NCBI GenBank assembly: GCA_963576475.1
Contig: OY754980.1
Span: 7,411,018 to 7,475,017 of the forward strand
Length of the DNA stretch: 64,000 bases
Direction: 5' to 3'
Source of the DNA: Molanna angustata
Taxonomy: Eukaryota > Arthropoda > Insecta > Trichoptera > Molannidae
Translations under genes and position numbers: made by a program
Part shown: positions 27,135 through 38,536 of the stretch, in pieces
Layout of the letters: the number at the start of each line of letters is the position of its first letter
Position numbering within the stretch: position 1 is the stretch's first letter
The notes under the pieces: model-generated
The model's database searches: none
Told to the model about the DNA's origin: nothing
What the model saw: only the letters and a program-made list of their open reading frames with translations

Positions 27135-30100
27135 CTGAAAAAAAAATTAAAAGAGAAAATGAATGTATGTATGTTTCTTAGAAGATGAAAGAGAGGGTAA
27201 GCCTAACTTTTATACACTTGTGTATTAAGCTACTGTGACCAAAACATTGAAATAACTACAGAGGTAAAAGAGCGTATATTAAAGGAATTAAATAGTATAT
27301 CATTGTTGATGTTCAATTGAATATAAAACGCTGAATTGTTCAGTTTCAAAGAGTAAGAGTCGAAGTAGTAAAAAGGAACCAGAAATCACTGGATATTTGC
27401 AATGCTAAGCTGGTGGTAGACAGTCACACTGGAGTAGTCATAATTATGTTTCATGATCTAAGGTATGAATAATTCACAATGAAATAATTCACAATGAAAT
27501 AAACAGGTACAAAATTAAATTTATATGATTGATAAGCATAACGGAGTTAAAGTCTTCTTCTTCTTCGTGCCATATCAGGTCCCCCCTATCACTGCTGATA
27601 GAGAAGGCATCTCCATCCGCCGCCGTCCGGAACAATTCGCCGACGTCTCTGATTCCGGTCCACTCACGAATGTTGCGGAGCCATGGCATCTTACGTCTTC
27701 CTATTCTGAGGGCGTCCCTCTATTTTGCCCTTCATAATCAGCTGGACAAGCCTCTTTTTTTAAAACTATACTTGAAGTCTATTATTTAATTTAATTTCAT
27801 AAGCAGTTTATTAATTAATTAATTAATTTTTCGTACATGATAAAATCAAAAATACTGGGCAATTTCTTCCAATCAACTAGAAAAACTCAATTTTAAAGTA
27901 ATCCATAAAGAAAGAGATACATTTGATTAATACCTAGACTCTTCGATTTCAAGGTAGATCCAATATCTTGGCAAGCAGCGAATATAGCGTAAGAATCATA
28001 ATTAGTCGCAAGGACGTAATGCAAGTATGAAAAACCTAAAAAACAGAATTCATTTATAAGCCTCATATTTGTCAATAAATATTTACTAATATCTGCTTCA
28101 TTGCTATACTGGCACGATACTTAATTCATTTTTGACAAAAAATGTTAAGACACTGCTATAATGTTTGTTTCTTTATAGAAAATTAAATAAACTATGAGAC
28201 ACAAACACACTAAATGTTCTACTCCGAATTCTGAGTAGGTATACATACAATATACGCTGCGAAGCCTCTTGGCTGTGTTCAGATACAACGCTTGACGTCG
28301 GGCGTCGGATGTACATGAAGTTGCAGATTATGACGTTTTTCACGCCAATCTCACTGAACGCTTTCGAGCGGTGTTTCAATCTGGGGGCAAGTCTGGTCAA
28401 CCGTCGAAATCAAAACCCTCCATGTTTACCCATATAATGGATACAAATATCATATGGAGTTCTTTGATATCCTAGCAAAGTATAGAGCACCATATTATGA
28501 TAATTATATCCATGATATGGGTAAACATGGAGGGTTTCGTCGTTTTCTTTTGAATTCGACGGTCGATCAGATTTGCTCCCCTGAACACAACATCGGGCGT
28601 TTAAAATGTCATTTATCATACATGTGCCTTATAGGTTAAATTTTCACCCAAAAACAATCTATGGGCAGTGGAGTAAACAACGCTCCCTGACCTTTTATTG
28701 GAATTTTTTGAATGATTTTTTTTGTAAAATAACCTCTTTGCGAATGCATATTGTCATCATTAATAATGTAAACTGACATTATAGATACTAAAAAACAAAT
28801 AGAAGTCATCATACCACATATAAAATAGAAGTCATCATACCACAGATAAAATAGAAGTCAATAGATACTATAACTGTCAGAGCGTTTTTCACCTGACAAT
28901 TTTACCGAGCGTTTGGTGCGTACACTCGACTTTCAATCTGAACATCAGAGTGTCTTTCGAGCGTTTGTTTCCGGTCATTATGAACGACTTAGAGCGTCAC
29001 TAAGCGCACTCGGCGTTCATTGTGAACGCAGCCTTGAGTTGGTGTTTTCTTACTTCAAATTTGAAAAAAAAACATGAAAAATGTAGACCTGGGTATACAA
29101 AGCTATTGGATCTTGGCTTGAAACTATGCCGATATATTAAGAGAAATCAAATCTCTTCAACAAATCGACAGTTGAATAATTGCTAACCAAATTATGCACA
29201 GCACCCTTTCATATACAGAGCATGCAGAAATTAATTCTTTCTTCCATAGAAGATTTAAACTATCCATTTTGGCCACGTTCCCTCATCGCTCTGAGTGATC
29301 TTACGCAAACTTCCCATAACGCCCCATTTCCTTTCAAAATCCTTTTCCTACAGCAAAAAATATTATGTTACTGATGTTTCTTTTTCAATTCATGTTTTTT
29401 AACCAGTACCTAATATTCATCGAACATTTTTGGCTTCTTTGTTGTATTACTGTCTGCTTGACCTATGTACTAAATTGGCTGTATGTTTGTTTTCAATAAA
29501 TAAAAAAAAAGACAAAAGTCTTTACCTGAATCAAACGTTACGTTGAATATGGATTGATCTGCAGCATTCTCATCGATAATTTCTTTTCCATATCCCGTTA
29601 CTTCGGCAATCTTTTCATTAACATATCCTGTCCACGTAATTTTTACGTCAGAACTTCCAGACTCTCTTTGGAAATTAATTGTTGAACAGTTTGTTTTGGA
29701 TTTGAGATGGACACGATATATTTCGTTCCAAGATCCTTGAAACTATAAAAAAACTTTTTTTAGTCTTTACACGGAAAATCAAGATTAAAGTTACCAATTA
29801 TCGTATTTTATAATTTTTTTTAATTTAGATTATTTTACATTTTTTTTAAAAAATAATTTTTAAAATTAAATAAAAAAAAATATTTATATAAATAAAATAA
29901 AATACAACTTTTATCTACATACGAGTGTTAAATGTAATGGCCACTATCAATAGTGTCTGAGGGCATTATTTAATTATAAATAAAATTTAAATATATTTTT
30001 GTTGTACAATTAAATATTATTCCAAAGCACTTTCATCATATTTAATAATTATTTGCTAAGCGCCGTTTAGTGATACAAGATCACTACAAGATCGCCCTAT

Positions 30101-30797
30101 ATCCTAATTGTTGGCCTACTAAAAAATGTAGTCTTCTACATAATATAGGTACCATAGAATAATAATAAAACTATAGAATACTCATTCCCATACAATACCT
30201 CGCTGAAAAAGTGAAGCCGTTTTATTGGCCGGCTCGTGTCAATATAATGTATGACTCTGCTGGTAGACATTGTTCGTATAGTACTTACTACTCGTTATGA
30301 CTGCGTAAATAATTTTGCAAGCAGTTAAAAATTCCCTATTTGGAGAACGTATCACGCAGACGTCCAAATGATTACTGAATGCTCGTAGCAAAATGTTGAC
30401 CAAATTAGTCAACATAAAGCAGTCGCGTTTACTGCAGGCTAAAGAGTATTATTCTATACTATTATTATTCTGTGATAGGTACCTATTAAAATGTTAATGC
30501 TAAGGTCCAGATTGAATGTTTTTTGGAAAAAGAATTAAAAAATGTTTGTTTCTTTGTTCTTTAATTATTATTATGTACAGATAGTTCGTTATACCGAAGT
30601 AAATAATCAAAAAATAAATAAATAATAATTTTGTATACCTTTGTGAGATTAAAGTTAGTTTCTCTGTGTCTCAAATTATATTTACATTCCCGATTAAGTT
30701 CAACTTGACCATAGCTGATAGATATAAAAACTAGTAAAAATATTGTAATGGTGAACATTATTTTCACACAAAAATTAACACAAAGGAACTGGAACAT
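26944..30797 (-). CDS. Lipocalin (ApoD/bilin-binding/Lazarillo-like), 4 exons
   Basis: Join 30797-30639, 29742-29526, 28035-27934 and 27134-26944: 222 codons from the first ATG, or 209 from the ATG at 30758, which gives the better signal peptide. All junctions are GT..AG and the phases agree (0, 1, 1). The protein has a signal peptide cut near SYG|QVE, the lipocalin first motif 'FQGSWNEIYR' (G-x-W) and the strand F/G motif 'YVLATNYDSYAIFAAC'. Four Cys in family positions could form two disulphides, and there are four Asn sequons. It ends in a hydrophobic tail after 'EEACNSAYHLKM', suggesting a GPI anchor as in Lazarillo. Family role: binding small hydrophobic ligands (pigments, lipids) at or outside the cell surface. 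The exact ligand is unknown. Introns carry MITEs and a Helentron-like copy, but the frame is intact. Confidence 0.88.
27545..27740 (-). mobile_element. LINE 3' end fragment with (GAA)n tail
   Basis: The minus strand encodes 'MPWLRNIREWTGIRDVGELF', typical of the extreme C-terminus of insect LINE RTs, then 'ATGGCACGAAGAAGAAGAAG' as the 3' tail. It is 5'-truncated and sits in the last lipocalin intron. Confidence 0.7.
27934..28035 (-). CDS. Lipocalin exon 3
   Basis: 102 bp between TTTTTTAG| and CTAG|GTATTA, phase 1 to 1. It encodes YVLATNYDSYAIFAACQD, matching the lipocalin second conserved region (usually TDY) and a conserved Cys. Confidence 0.85.
28271..29033. mobile_element. TIR element GGCTGYGTTCA, 763 bp, nested
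   Basis: Starts GGCTGTGTTCAG and ends CTGAATGTT-like inverse 'TGTGAACGCAGCC', giving an 11-bp TIR with one mismatch. Subterminal 'GAGCG/AACGC' motifs recur at both ends. Flanking TT could be a short target duplication. It has no coding capacity; the superfamily is uncertain (Harbinger-like is a guess). It carries a second element inside. Confidence 0.65.
28381..28583. mobile_element. Foldback MITE (GGGGGCAAGTCTGG family), copy 1
   Basis: Ends 'GGGGGCAAGTCTGG' and 'CAGATTTGCTCCCC' are inverted. Inner arms 'CCCTCCATGTTTACCCAT' and 'ATGGGTAAACATGGAGGG' are perfect. Same family as 32457-32644. Confidence 0.8.
29526..29742 (-). CDS. Lipocalin exon 2 (G-x-W motif)
   Basis: 217 bp between TTTTTATAG| and CAG|GTAAAG. 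It opens with FQGSWNEIYR, the family's first structurally conserved region, then a Cys in NCST. It ends at phase 1 after FNVTFDS. Confidence 0.88.
30153..30474. mobile_element. hAT-like MITE with 8-bp target duplication
   Basis: Perfect 8-bp direct repeats ATAGGTAC (30145-30152 and 30475-30482) flank a 322-bp element. Its inverted ends begin CAYAGAATAATAATA and continue for about 30 bp. An 8-bp duplication and a CA-starting TIR are hAT traits. It lies in lipocalin intron 1. Confidence 0.8.
30639..30797 (-). CDS. Lipocalin exon 1 (signal peptide)
   Basis: 53 codons, ending AAAG|GTATAC at phase 0. The second Met (30758) begins MFTITIFLLVFISISYG, a cleaner signal peptide than the first Met, which would add 13 Cys/Val-rich residues. 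The mature start is probably QVELNREC, with the first conserved Cys. Confidence 0.85.
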
Positions 30798-30799
30798 TC

Positions 30800-31860
30800 T
30801 TGGTTAAGGAATGAAATATGACTGATGCAAATAATTTATTTAGTATAATATTATATTACATTTGGCATATAATTTTTCCTTTATAATAAAGCAATGTTGT
30901 TTAAGTTGCAAGATTAGTGCGAGCTTAGTAATTTTGATCATAGTTAAACTCTGGTTCTGATGATAAATCAGTGAACACGACCATTGAGTGCTTTAATGAA
31001 TTTTAGATAACGAAATGGTATTTGAGTAACCGGCTGTTAAAATATCAAAACCAGCAAGGCTACATGTGAAGTTGAATAAGACAAGGTTAAGATTAGATTC
31101 AAGTTTTAGAAATATTTTAGATTACAATTAATTCATACAAAATTAATGACAATTTCTTACTAATCATTGACCTAAACTAATTTTTATGATTGAATTATGA
31201 TTAAATTTTGATCGAGTGCTGATTTAAACATTTTTGTGATTAAGACAAGAAATTTTGCTGTGAGGCACCGCCTTAGAATAGTGCTTCCGCTATTTTCTAT
31301 TATTATCGTTTTCGAGTGTTTCGAAGAGACGGGTAATCGAAAATACAACAGGCAACAATAACATCTTACATAGTTCAGCAATGAGGCTCACCACCCATTC
31401 TGAATGTTGTGTTTTTAGGTGAGACGAGACTAGTGTGTGGGCATACACGAATGTGTTGTACTTCCTTTGATAAGGTAATGCACACCCGCACTCTTAATAC
31501 TGGTTACCCCACATTGTGCGATATACCGTGATGGTATGAATACGAACGAAAAGATATAAGATAAGAACATATTAAGTAGTCCTGTTGATCTATCGCTTAG
31601 CGAGGTGATTCCAAATGTAGAAGATGGATGTATATTTCAGACAGGCTTAAAAACGATTATTTTTTTCATATGGATTTGGTTTCAAAACTAAAAAATAAAC
31701 ACTGTCTTCTATTTGCTCAAATTCCAAATCCCATTCGTTGAATTTTTGATCAAACAGTAAGACTATGATGGATTTCCTCTATGATTAAAAATATCTTAGA
31801 AAATATTCATAAGTTTCGAAAACCTGAACGATATTCCTGCTGCGTCCTTCAATTACTTTC
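30800..31860. other. Lipocalin upstream region, no other gene seen
   Basis: A TATA-like 'TTATAAAGG' on the minus strand lies near 30885, about 90 bp before the first ATG. Further right no coding sequence was recognised. Confidence 0.4.
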
Positions 31861-31861
31861 C

Positions 31862-32315
31862 TCTTCTCCGATGATTTTTCCGTTACTGTGATTACTGATA
31901 TTTTTTGTTGAAAAGAATGAATATGTCATTGAAACAAGTACATATAAATCCTCATACTTTCCCTAAATTAAGCATAAATGCTTGTGCTATAGGTGAACGA
32001 AATCGGTCGCGGCAGAATTAGAACTCGTGACCACTGGATTACTAATCCAGCGTGCTAGCCACTCTACCACCACCTATCTAAATAAATCTGATTTCTCGAT
32101 TGCTGTGATGATTTATCCGTTGCTGTGATTACTGATTTCTTCGTTGCTGTGATTACTAATTTCTCCATTGCTATTATAAATAATTCATCCGTTGTTGTGA
32201 TTACTGATTTCTTCGTTGCTGTGATTACTAATTTCTCCGATGCTATTATAACTAGTTAATCCGTTGCTGTGATTACTGATTTCTCCGTTGCAGTGATTAC
32301 TGATTTTTTTTCGCC
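31862..32315. repeat. 24-bp repeats in 72-bp higher-order units, SINE inside
   Basis: 24-mers such as 'GCTGTGATTACTGATTTCT' alternate in an A-B-C order: A 'GATTACTGATTTCTTC', B 'GATTACTAATTTCTCC', C 'CTATTATAAMTARTTMATCC'. The order is visible from about 32120 to 32290. A related unit at 31862-31905 is cut off by the SINE at 31914-32077. Confidence 0.8.
31914..32077 (-). repeat. tRNA-derived SINE, copy A
   Basis: The minus strand has a tRNA-like head: box A near 'TGGTAGAGTGGCTAGC', an anticodon loop TTAGTAA that would read AGT (Thr), and a box B-like stretch. It is followed by the shared tail ending 'ACATATTCATT'. It is inserted in the 24-bp repeats. Confidence 0.8.
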
Positions 32316-32456
32316 ATTGTTTGAAGAATGATCAAGAATTATTATGCCAAAGTTTATTTCCTCAGAAAAGATTGACTTATGATAATGAACCTATAGTTTA
32401 GGTCACTAGTCGTATAAAAAATGAATAAAACTTTGTTATAATATGATGATAAGGAC

Positions 32457-32644
32457 CAGGGGGGCAAGTCTGGTGCAACCGGCGAAATCAAAACCCTCAC
32501 GATTACCCATGTCATGGATACAATTATTATATGGAGTTCTAAAATATCTTTAGATGTCATAGAACTCCATATGATAATTACATCCATGATATGGGTAATC
32601 ACGGGTATTTTTATTTCACCGGTTGGGCCAGATTTGCCCCCCTG
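32457..32644. mobile_element. Foldback MITE (GGGGGCAAGTCTGG family), copy 2
   Basis: 188 bp with ends CAGGGGGGCAAGTCTGG and CCAGATTTGCCCCCCTG. The inner arms are near-perfect through 'TATGGAGTTCTA'. The flanking 'AAGGAC' and 'GTCCTT' are also inverted, so the true ends may lie slightly further out. Confidence 0.85.
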
Positions 32645-32649
32645 AATAG

Positions 32650-33180
32650 TCCTTAGGTATATATAATCTATTGGAAATAATTTTGTGTGTAGTTTGTTAT
32701 GTTTTTAAGTATAGAACAATCAAAAATAAAAGAAAGGATTGTGAAAAATAAGAAATAAAAAACATAGTTTACTAAAAAAAAACATATTTTTATTTGGATG
32801 ACGTCACAGACTCAACCGTTGGTTAGCTTAAGTGTGTAATTTTTTTACAATTTATAAATTAAAATTCTATTTACATAATTTCATAATAATATTCACCTAC
32901 ATAAGTTTGTACAAATTATAACATCTAAGTATGTGTATTAGCGAACAATCTTAAAAAATACAAGTGATACATACAAATTATACAATTGTCTCTGTGCTAC
33001 ATAAAAATTCAAATTTCTTTACAAATATTCACCCAAAGAAAAAGTGAGGTTCGTATATTAATTATTTATGTTTAATAATAATAAAGTATAATTATTTGTA
33101 AGTATAGAGCCGAAGAATGACACAATATTTCTTCAAGAGCGTTCTTCCTTAATTGGTGGTTCTATAAAACAATAGTACTC
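32650..33180. other. No gene seen
   Basis: AT-rich intergenic sequence without a recognised repeat or coding signal. Confidence 0.5.
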
Positions 33181-33183
33181 TAT

Positions 33184-33561
33184 GGCCGCTTTCACCAAGG
33201 TGCATCAAATCAAATATCAACTGAGTAGGTACCCATTCTGAGATTAAATCATTGAGTGGAGCATGCGCACTACCACACCGAAAGCCGCCATAGTTATTGA
33301 CGACAGTTGACAATTGATAAATTTATGGATATAGTTTAAAGAAAACGGTCTATTAATGAAATACAAAATAAACAAAATACTACGAAACGGTATTGTGCTC
33401 AAACGTTTTGGTAAACGTGTTTTGTTTAGTCAATTATATACCACCACAAAAGAAAGGATACACTGTCACTAATCAGAGGAAAGATTGTATGGTAAAACAA
33501 AATTTACGCTGAGCGCATCAAATATATGATTTTGCGCTTAGGAACTATTAATGAAATCGGC
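33184..33561. mobile_element. Possible MITE with GCCGMTTTCA ends
   Basis: Left end GGCCGCTTTCACC and right end ATGAAATCGGC are inverted over about 10 bp. Both sides carry 'GCATCAAAT'. No coding capacity and no sure target duplication. Confidence 0.5.
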
Positions 33562-33848
33562 AGTATTACATAAATTATTAAACATTAAGAAAGATGAATC
33601 GTTACGTGAAAACCTTGCAAATAAAAAAATCTACTTGTATATTATGAAAACTGTATTTTAAAACATATAATACCTATATAAGATTTTGTAATGGATATAA
33701 ATATAATAAAAAAAATAATATAATAGATATACATATCAACTGATTTAATTATTGCTCCATTTAAAAATAATCGATAACTCAATATTGAAAATCAAAAGAA
33801 ACATTCATTATAAGCTTGAAAATAAAAAAAAATAAAGGGTAGTTACTA

Positions 33849-34107
33849 TTTTTTTAACAGATTTTTAATTATCTCAATAGAGACGAAGTTGGAATATTTA
33901 TTGTAGGAGAACCGGGAAATCAAGGCACCTACAGGGCTTACGACCTGTCATCGGCCCTGTAGGTGCCTTGATTTCCCGGTTCTCCTACAATAAATATTCC
34001 AACTTCGTCTCTATTGAGATAATTAAAAATCTGTTAAAAAATATCTTTGACTCCCGACAGGGAAAAAAAATCCAATGTTTGCGCATATGCAATAATAAAA
34101 ATATTCG
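33849..34107. mobile_element. Near-perfect palindromic foldback element
   Basis: Arms 33849-33937 and 33954-34042 are complementary over about 89 bp around a 16-nt loop ('TTACGACCTGTCATCG'). The family match continues to about 34107, because 'CAGGGAAAA..ATCCAATGTTTGCG' is also present, inverted, at 37080-37115. Direct repeats AAGGGTAGTTAC (33835-33846 and 34108-34119) flank the unit and may be a target duplication. Confidence 0.85.
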
Positions 34108-34119
34108 AAGGGTAGTTAC

Positions 34120-37045
34120 AGTTACATATCTACAATTGAGTTGTACAAAAATTGTAAGGTTAAATAGATGAAATAGTAATCAAACTGAAAATTTTGTATA
34201 ACTCATATGTATATAAAAATATCAATAGTTAAAAAAACATACAAAACTAGGTACATGTCAATTATAGGTGTAGTGAGGAAAAATATTGGTACTAGTTAAT
34301 AATAGGGACAAAAATATCGGTAATAGTTAATAATAGGGACAAAAATACTTATCTCAATAAATAAAGGCGTACCAATATGGCGATAGGTATTGAGATTTTC
34401 AAGTGCTAAATGCATATTTTTGAATCAATTTATACAGTTCTATAATCTGACTCAATCGCACTGCTAATAAAATAATTCAAAATAATGTAAATTGATATTG
34501 TATAAAAAAAAACATTTTACAAAATATAAAATAATTATTGTGAATCTGGAGGTCTTCATAAGCCACTCTTCGCGCTTTGCATTTTTCAGTGCTGTTTCTT
34601 TTAGTCTTATACGCTACACATACTAGGTTAATAGGAGTAGGACTATCGTAGTCCTTGCACTACTACCATTTTGATCTATTGTGGTGTATTATACAATATT
34701 TTGGGTACTTATACAAAGGGGATAGTTTTGTGCCCAAATGCGGATCGGGTGGTGGAGACAATAGAGCAAAAATGGTTGACGTTTATCTATTTTCCAAAAT
34801 ACGAGAGAAAAAAACGTATTCGAATCAGATTAGTAATGTAACACGCTCACGCGAATCTCAAAAGTTATAAACAAATGAATCAAACCGAAAGTACGATAAT
34901 ACGATATTCTTGTAGTCCCTATAATTAACAAGTAACAAAAAAATTGATAATTTTTAAAAGACCTTCATACCATTAAATGGCATTTAAAAATATTTACAAA
35001 TCAAATTCATTTCAACATTAGTCTAATAATAATATTATTTCAATGTATGAATGTGTGTTAAGATAGAAAAATGTGGCGTTCGGTTCTCTATGCTTACCCC
35101 GCGAGGGTGTGATGGTATCGATGTATTTAATACAATAAGATAAATTATAGGTACATAATTACAAATGATTTTTTACAACATTGTAAAAAAAAACAATTAA
35201 TTTTTCACTAATTGACTAAAACCAGTACAAAATAAAACATATTTTACAAACTGTATGTACAGTATTTTAAAACGTATGACTATCGAAAAATAATTTTATT
35301 ATCATATAAATAAATTAACAAAAAGGACGCGCAACTTTTTTGAAAAGTTGCCAAGTAACAAATAATAATAAATAATAATAGCAGTAAAAAAAATATATAA
35401 ATTAAAATTAAAAAAACATTTCGAATGTATTTTATCATTCACGAAAAGACATGGAATGAATAAAATAAAAAAAAATTGTAAGAAATTATTTGCACACAAA
35501 TAAAAATATTTAACTACATTTTGAAAAAAAATACATAATGAATAACAAATTAGGTATGTTCAAAAAATAAGTTTTTGTATCTACAAGTAACCGGTTTCGA
35601 TAAATATGTTAACAACATAAGAACAACTTTCGCACCTAGTGAGTATTGTGTTTTTGATGATGTTGTATAATTACACATATTCAACATAAGAAACTCACAT
35701 ATTGAAATTGCATCTACATCGATAGAAATATAACATAAATAGACTGAAAAGTCATGAAATCATTAAAAAATAGCCTTTTTTTAACAAAGAATATAATTTG
35801 TAACCTGTATCATGTTGATACTCGTTAATTATACGGGCTCGAATATTTTTTGCCTTTGTGCATAAAGGCACTCCTTTCATTTCGATAATACACCATACAA
35901 ATACATACCATATAAATAAAACTATATCAATGAAACTCAGATGATACCCGCTGAGAAATTGATGTGACTTAAAACGTTCAAAAACTTGTGTAAAATACTA
36001 TATTTTAGTAATGGAGGGTAAAAATCATGTTTTTATTTATGAGAAAAGCGATTATGGTGTTTAGTTTGAAAAAAATAACAGAGCCTCCTTTATAAATAAA
36101 GTAATTATTTTATATTTTATTTATTGAATAAAAAAACAAAATAGATTGAAAAATATTTGTGTGATTATCTAGTTAATTTAATTAACTAACAAAATTATTT
36201 GAAGTTAATTTCCTACTTAAAAGATAAAATTCTAATTACAATATTAAAACTATTATTAACTATTTTATTAATATTAATTTTACCAAAGTATATAAAAAGG
36301 TTTCACAGCGCTTCAGAAGATGATCAATTCATTAAATCTATATATTTACAAGAAGACTGATTTAATTTAATTTGGAAATGTGAAAATTGCGAATATCTAT
36401 AATATATCTTAAAATCTGAATAGATTTGTAGTATTGAAACAATAATATTGTTGGCGAATGTCATAATTTGTCAGATTCGCAGTATCACATGTGGTCCAAA
36501 TATGCGAAGCATCCGAGAGGCCGCTGGGGACATGAAAGGTCTCTATTTTTCAATAAAAATGATAACAGATATAAGTTTGTGCTCCGTCCGATAGATGGAC
36601 AGCTTAGAACACCTACATGAATGGTTTTTCCTTGATTAAATAAACATATCTTTCAAATTAACAGCATTCACAAGGCAAAACTCGCTATAAAATCAATGTC
36701 TTCATCCATCTCTATTGAGATGTTAAAATAAAATCTATAGTACATACTTCACATGTATCATTGATCCTATAACAAAATAAACTTAACTGATTGAAGTGCG
36801 CCAATTGATAAATCTTTCAACGTACATACGACTTTGAAGAAATAAAGGTTGGATGAAAATGACGGAAACCATCGCCATCTATGAAGTAAGGAAGAAACTT
36901 TTTGTAACCCCATCTATTGTGAAATTGCTTTGTAAACAATGAAAGCAACAGCTCTATACATGAGAATACAATGCTTTCGCACAGATGTCACCAGTGAACC
37001 GCGCCAAATTATAAGTTTATATTTAGATCGTTTACTTGCTTATAC
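34120..37045. other. Long AT-rich stretch, no gene seen
   Basis: The only structure found is a 36-bp doublet near 34272-34346 ('GTTAATAATAGGGACAAAAATA' type) and short homopolymers. No exon-like frame with splice sites was recognised. Confidence 0.5.
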
Positions 37046-37049
37046 CAAT

Positions 37050-37165
37050 TTATTTGTTAATCAAATAATTTTATAGTTGCATATACGCAAACATTGGATA
37101 TTTTCCCTGTCAATGATATTTTATGACAAATTTTAGACAACTCGATAGAGACGAAGTTATTATAT
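37050..37165 (-). mobile_element. End fragment of the palindromic element family
   Basis: The reverse complement reads 'ACTTCGTCTCTATCGAG', then a T-rich part, then 'CAGGGAAAATATCCAATG', collinear with 33990-34100. 'CTCTATTGAGAT' at 36709 may be its other end. Confidence 0.65.
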
Positions 37166-37169
37166 TTTA

Positions 37170-38480
37170 CTTCATTTGGGAATATTAACAGTTGACATAG
37201 ACAGTAAGTACAAGGAAATAAGGAAAGTATAAGGAAAGATAAAATTAGACCACTGATTAATCTAGAAACTATTGACAATTACAACATGTATTTTTGTGAA
37301 GGGTGGTGAGAAGGGAAGACTGGGAGGAAATGGGGAGAAAGAATAAGGTGAAAATGAGGAGTTGAAAAGAGATTAAGTTATCTATTGAGTGTGTGAAATG
37401 GTAAGTTAGTATATTAAAGTAGATCCAGGAACTCAATATTTTCAAAATTATTCAGTACAAAACATGTCTCTAATAAACTGAAGTTTCAATTTAAAAAAAA
37501 ACGTCTAAAAATAAACGCACACTGTTGAATTTAGTATTTTTTTAAATTTCATCATTTGTACCTCATATACATAAAGCTAAGAGCAGATGAAGCGATTTTA
37601 CCGCGTGCCGGTGAAATACGCGTTCTAAACGTGTCATCTGTCCTTAGCTTTTAATACTTCTATTTCGTAACAGGAAAAATTGTGCTGGGTGAGAATTCTC
37701 CAATGATATTGGAATGAAAAAGTGCATTTTGCCACAGGGCTAAGAACAGGTTGTTCATTAACAAAAAAAACAATATTTTAAAAATTAAGTTAATATTTTA
37801 TGTACATAATATGTATTCAAAATGTACCACTGGAAAGTGGAAAATGTTGTCGCTATTAATAGGTTAATAGACCAAATAATATTCATAAAAGTGCATAATG
37901 TCGACATAATATGTTAACATTTATAAAACAAGTTACAGGTGCAAAATTTTTTATACTACAACCAGCGAATAACCATCATTTGCATGAAAGAATATGTTGA
38001 CTACTTGTTGAAATAGTTCAATAATTTTATTCAATTCCAAATTAATTAAACTAATTAAAACATAAAAAAAGAACACTGTCTTCACTCGTCAATTTTCACA
38101 GAGCCAAACGAATAATGATATTATATAAAGTCTCGCACTCACAACGTGACCAGTAACTATTATAGGAACAGAGTTCGCCAGTGTGTAGACGCGTCATATT
38201 ATAAACTGTCTGTTACTGCAATCGATCGCTACAACAAATTGATTCGTAGGACTTTGCAGACTATGTCAATAACCAATATTGGGCACGATGGTCCTTGGCT
38301 TCCATTTGTCGCCATCCCCTGACTCCTTCAGTCTCTGATGCCAATATAATATAAATCAGACAAGGAATTTACAGCTGATTTTATCACAAAATCCGTCAGA
38401 CGCAGTCGCAAAGACGCACAAAGAAAATGAGGCTTACAGTCCACGTATAGAATACTGGACTAACACTATTGAATTCCATC
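37170..38480. other. No gene seen; right end may be 3' UTR
   Basis: AT-rich to about 38090, then more mixed sequence up to the stop codon of the minus-strand gene. That last ~450 bp could be its 3' untranslated region. Confidence 0.4.
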
Positions 38481-38485
38481 ACTAA

Positions 38486-38491
38486 TTTATT
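38486..38491 (-). terminator. Candidate poly(A) signal of the tail-encoding gene
   Basis: AATAAA on the minus strand about 45 bp past the stop codon. Another candidate lies near 38027, so the real site is not fixed. Confidence 0.35.
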
Positions 38492-38536
38492 TATCAACGA
38501 AAGTTTTTAATTCGATTAATTAAAGTTATTAGGAAG

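Larger units (their letters stand above)
28195..29177 (+). mobile_element. Helentron-like 3' half, split by nested insertions
   Basis: Left part 28195-28270 matches the CA tract and 'TTCTACTCCGAATTCTGAGT' block. The right part from 29034 matches the rest to 'AAATCGACAGTTG', including a mutated 3' hairpin. A 763-bp TIR element lies between. It lies within lipocalin intron 2. Confidence 0.8.

Noticed and set aside
34655..34870. 71-codon plus-strand frame
   Set aside because: No signal peptide, motif or splice support; expected by chance in 3 kb of AT-rich DNA.
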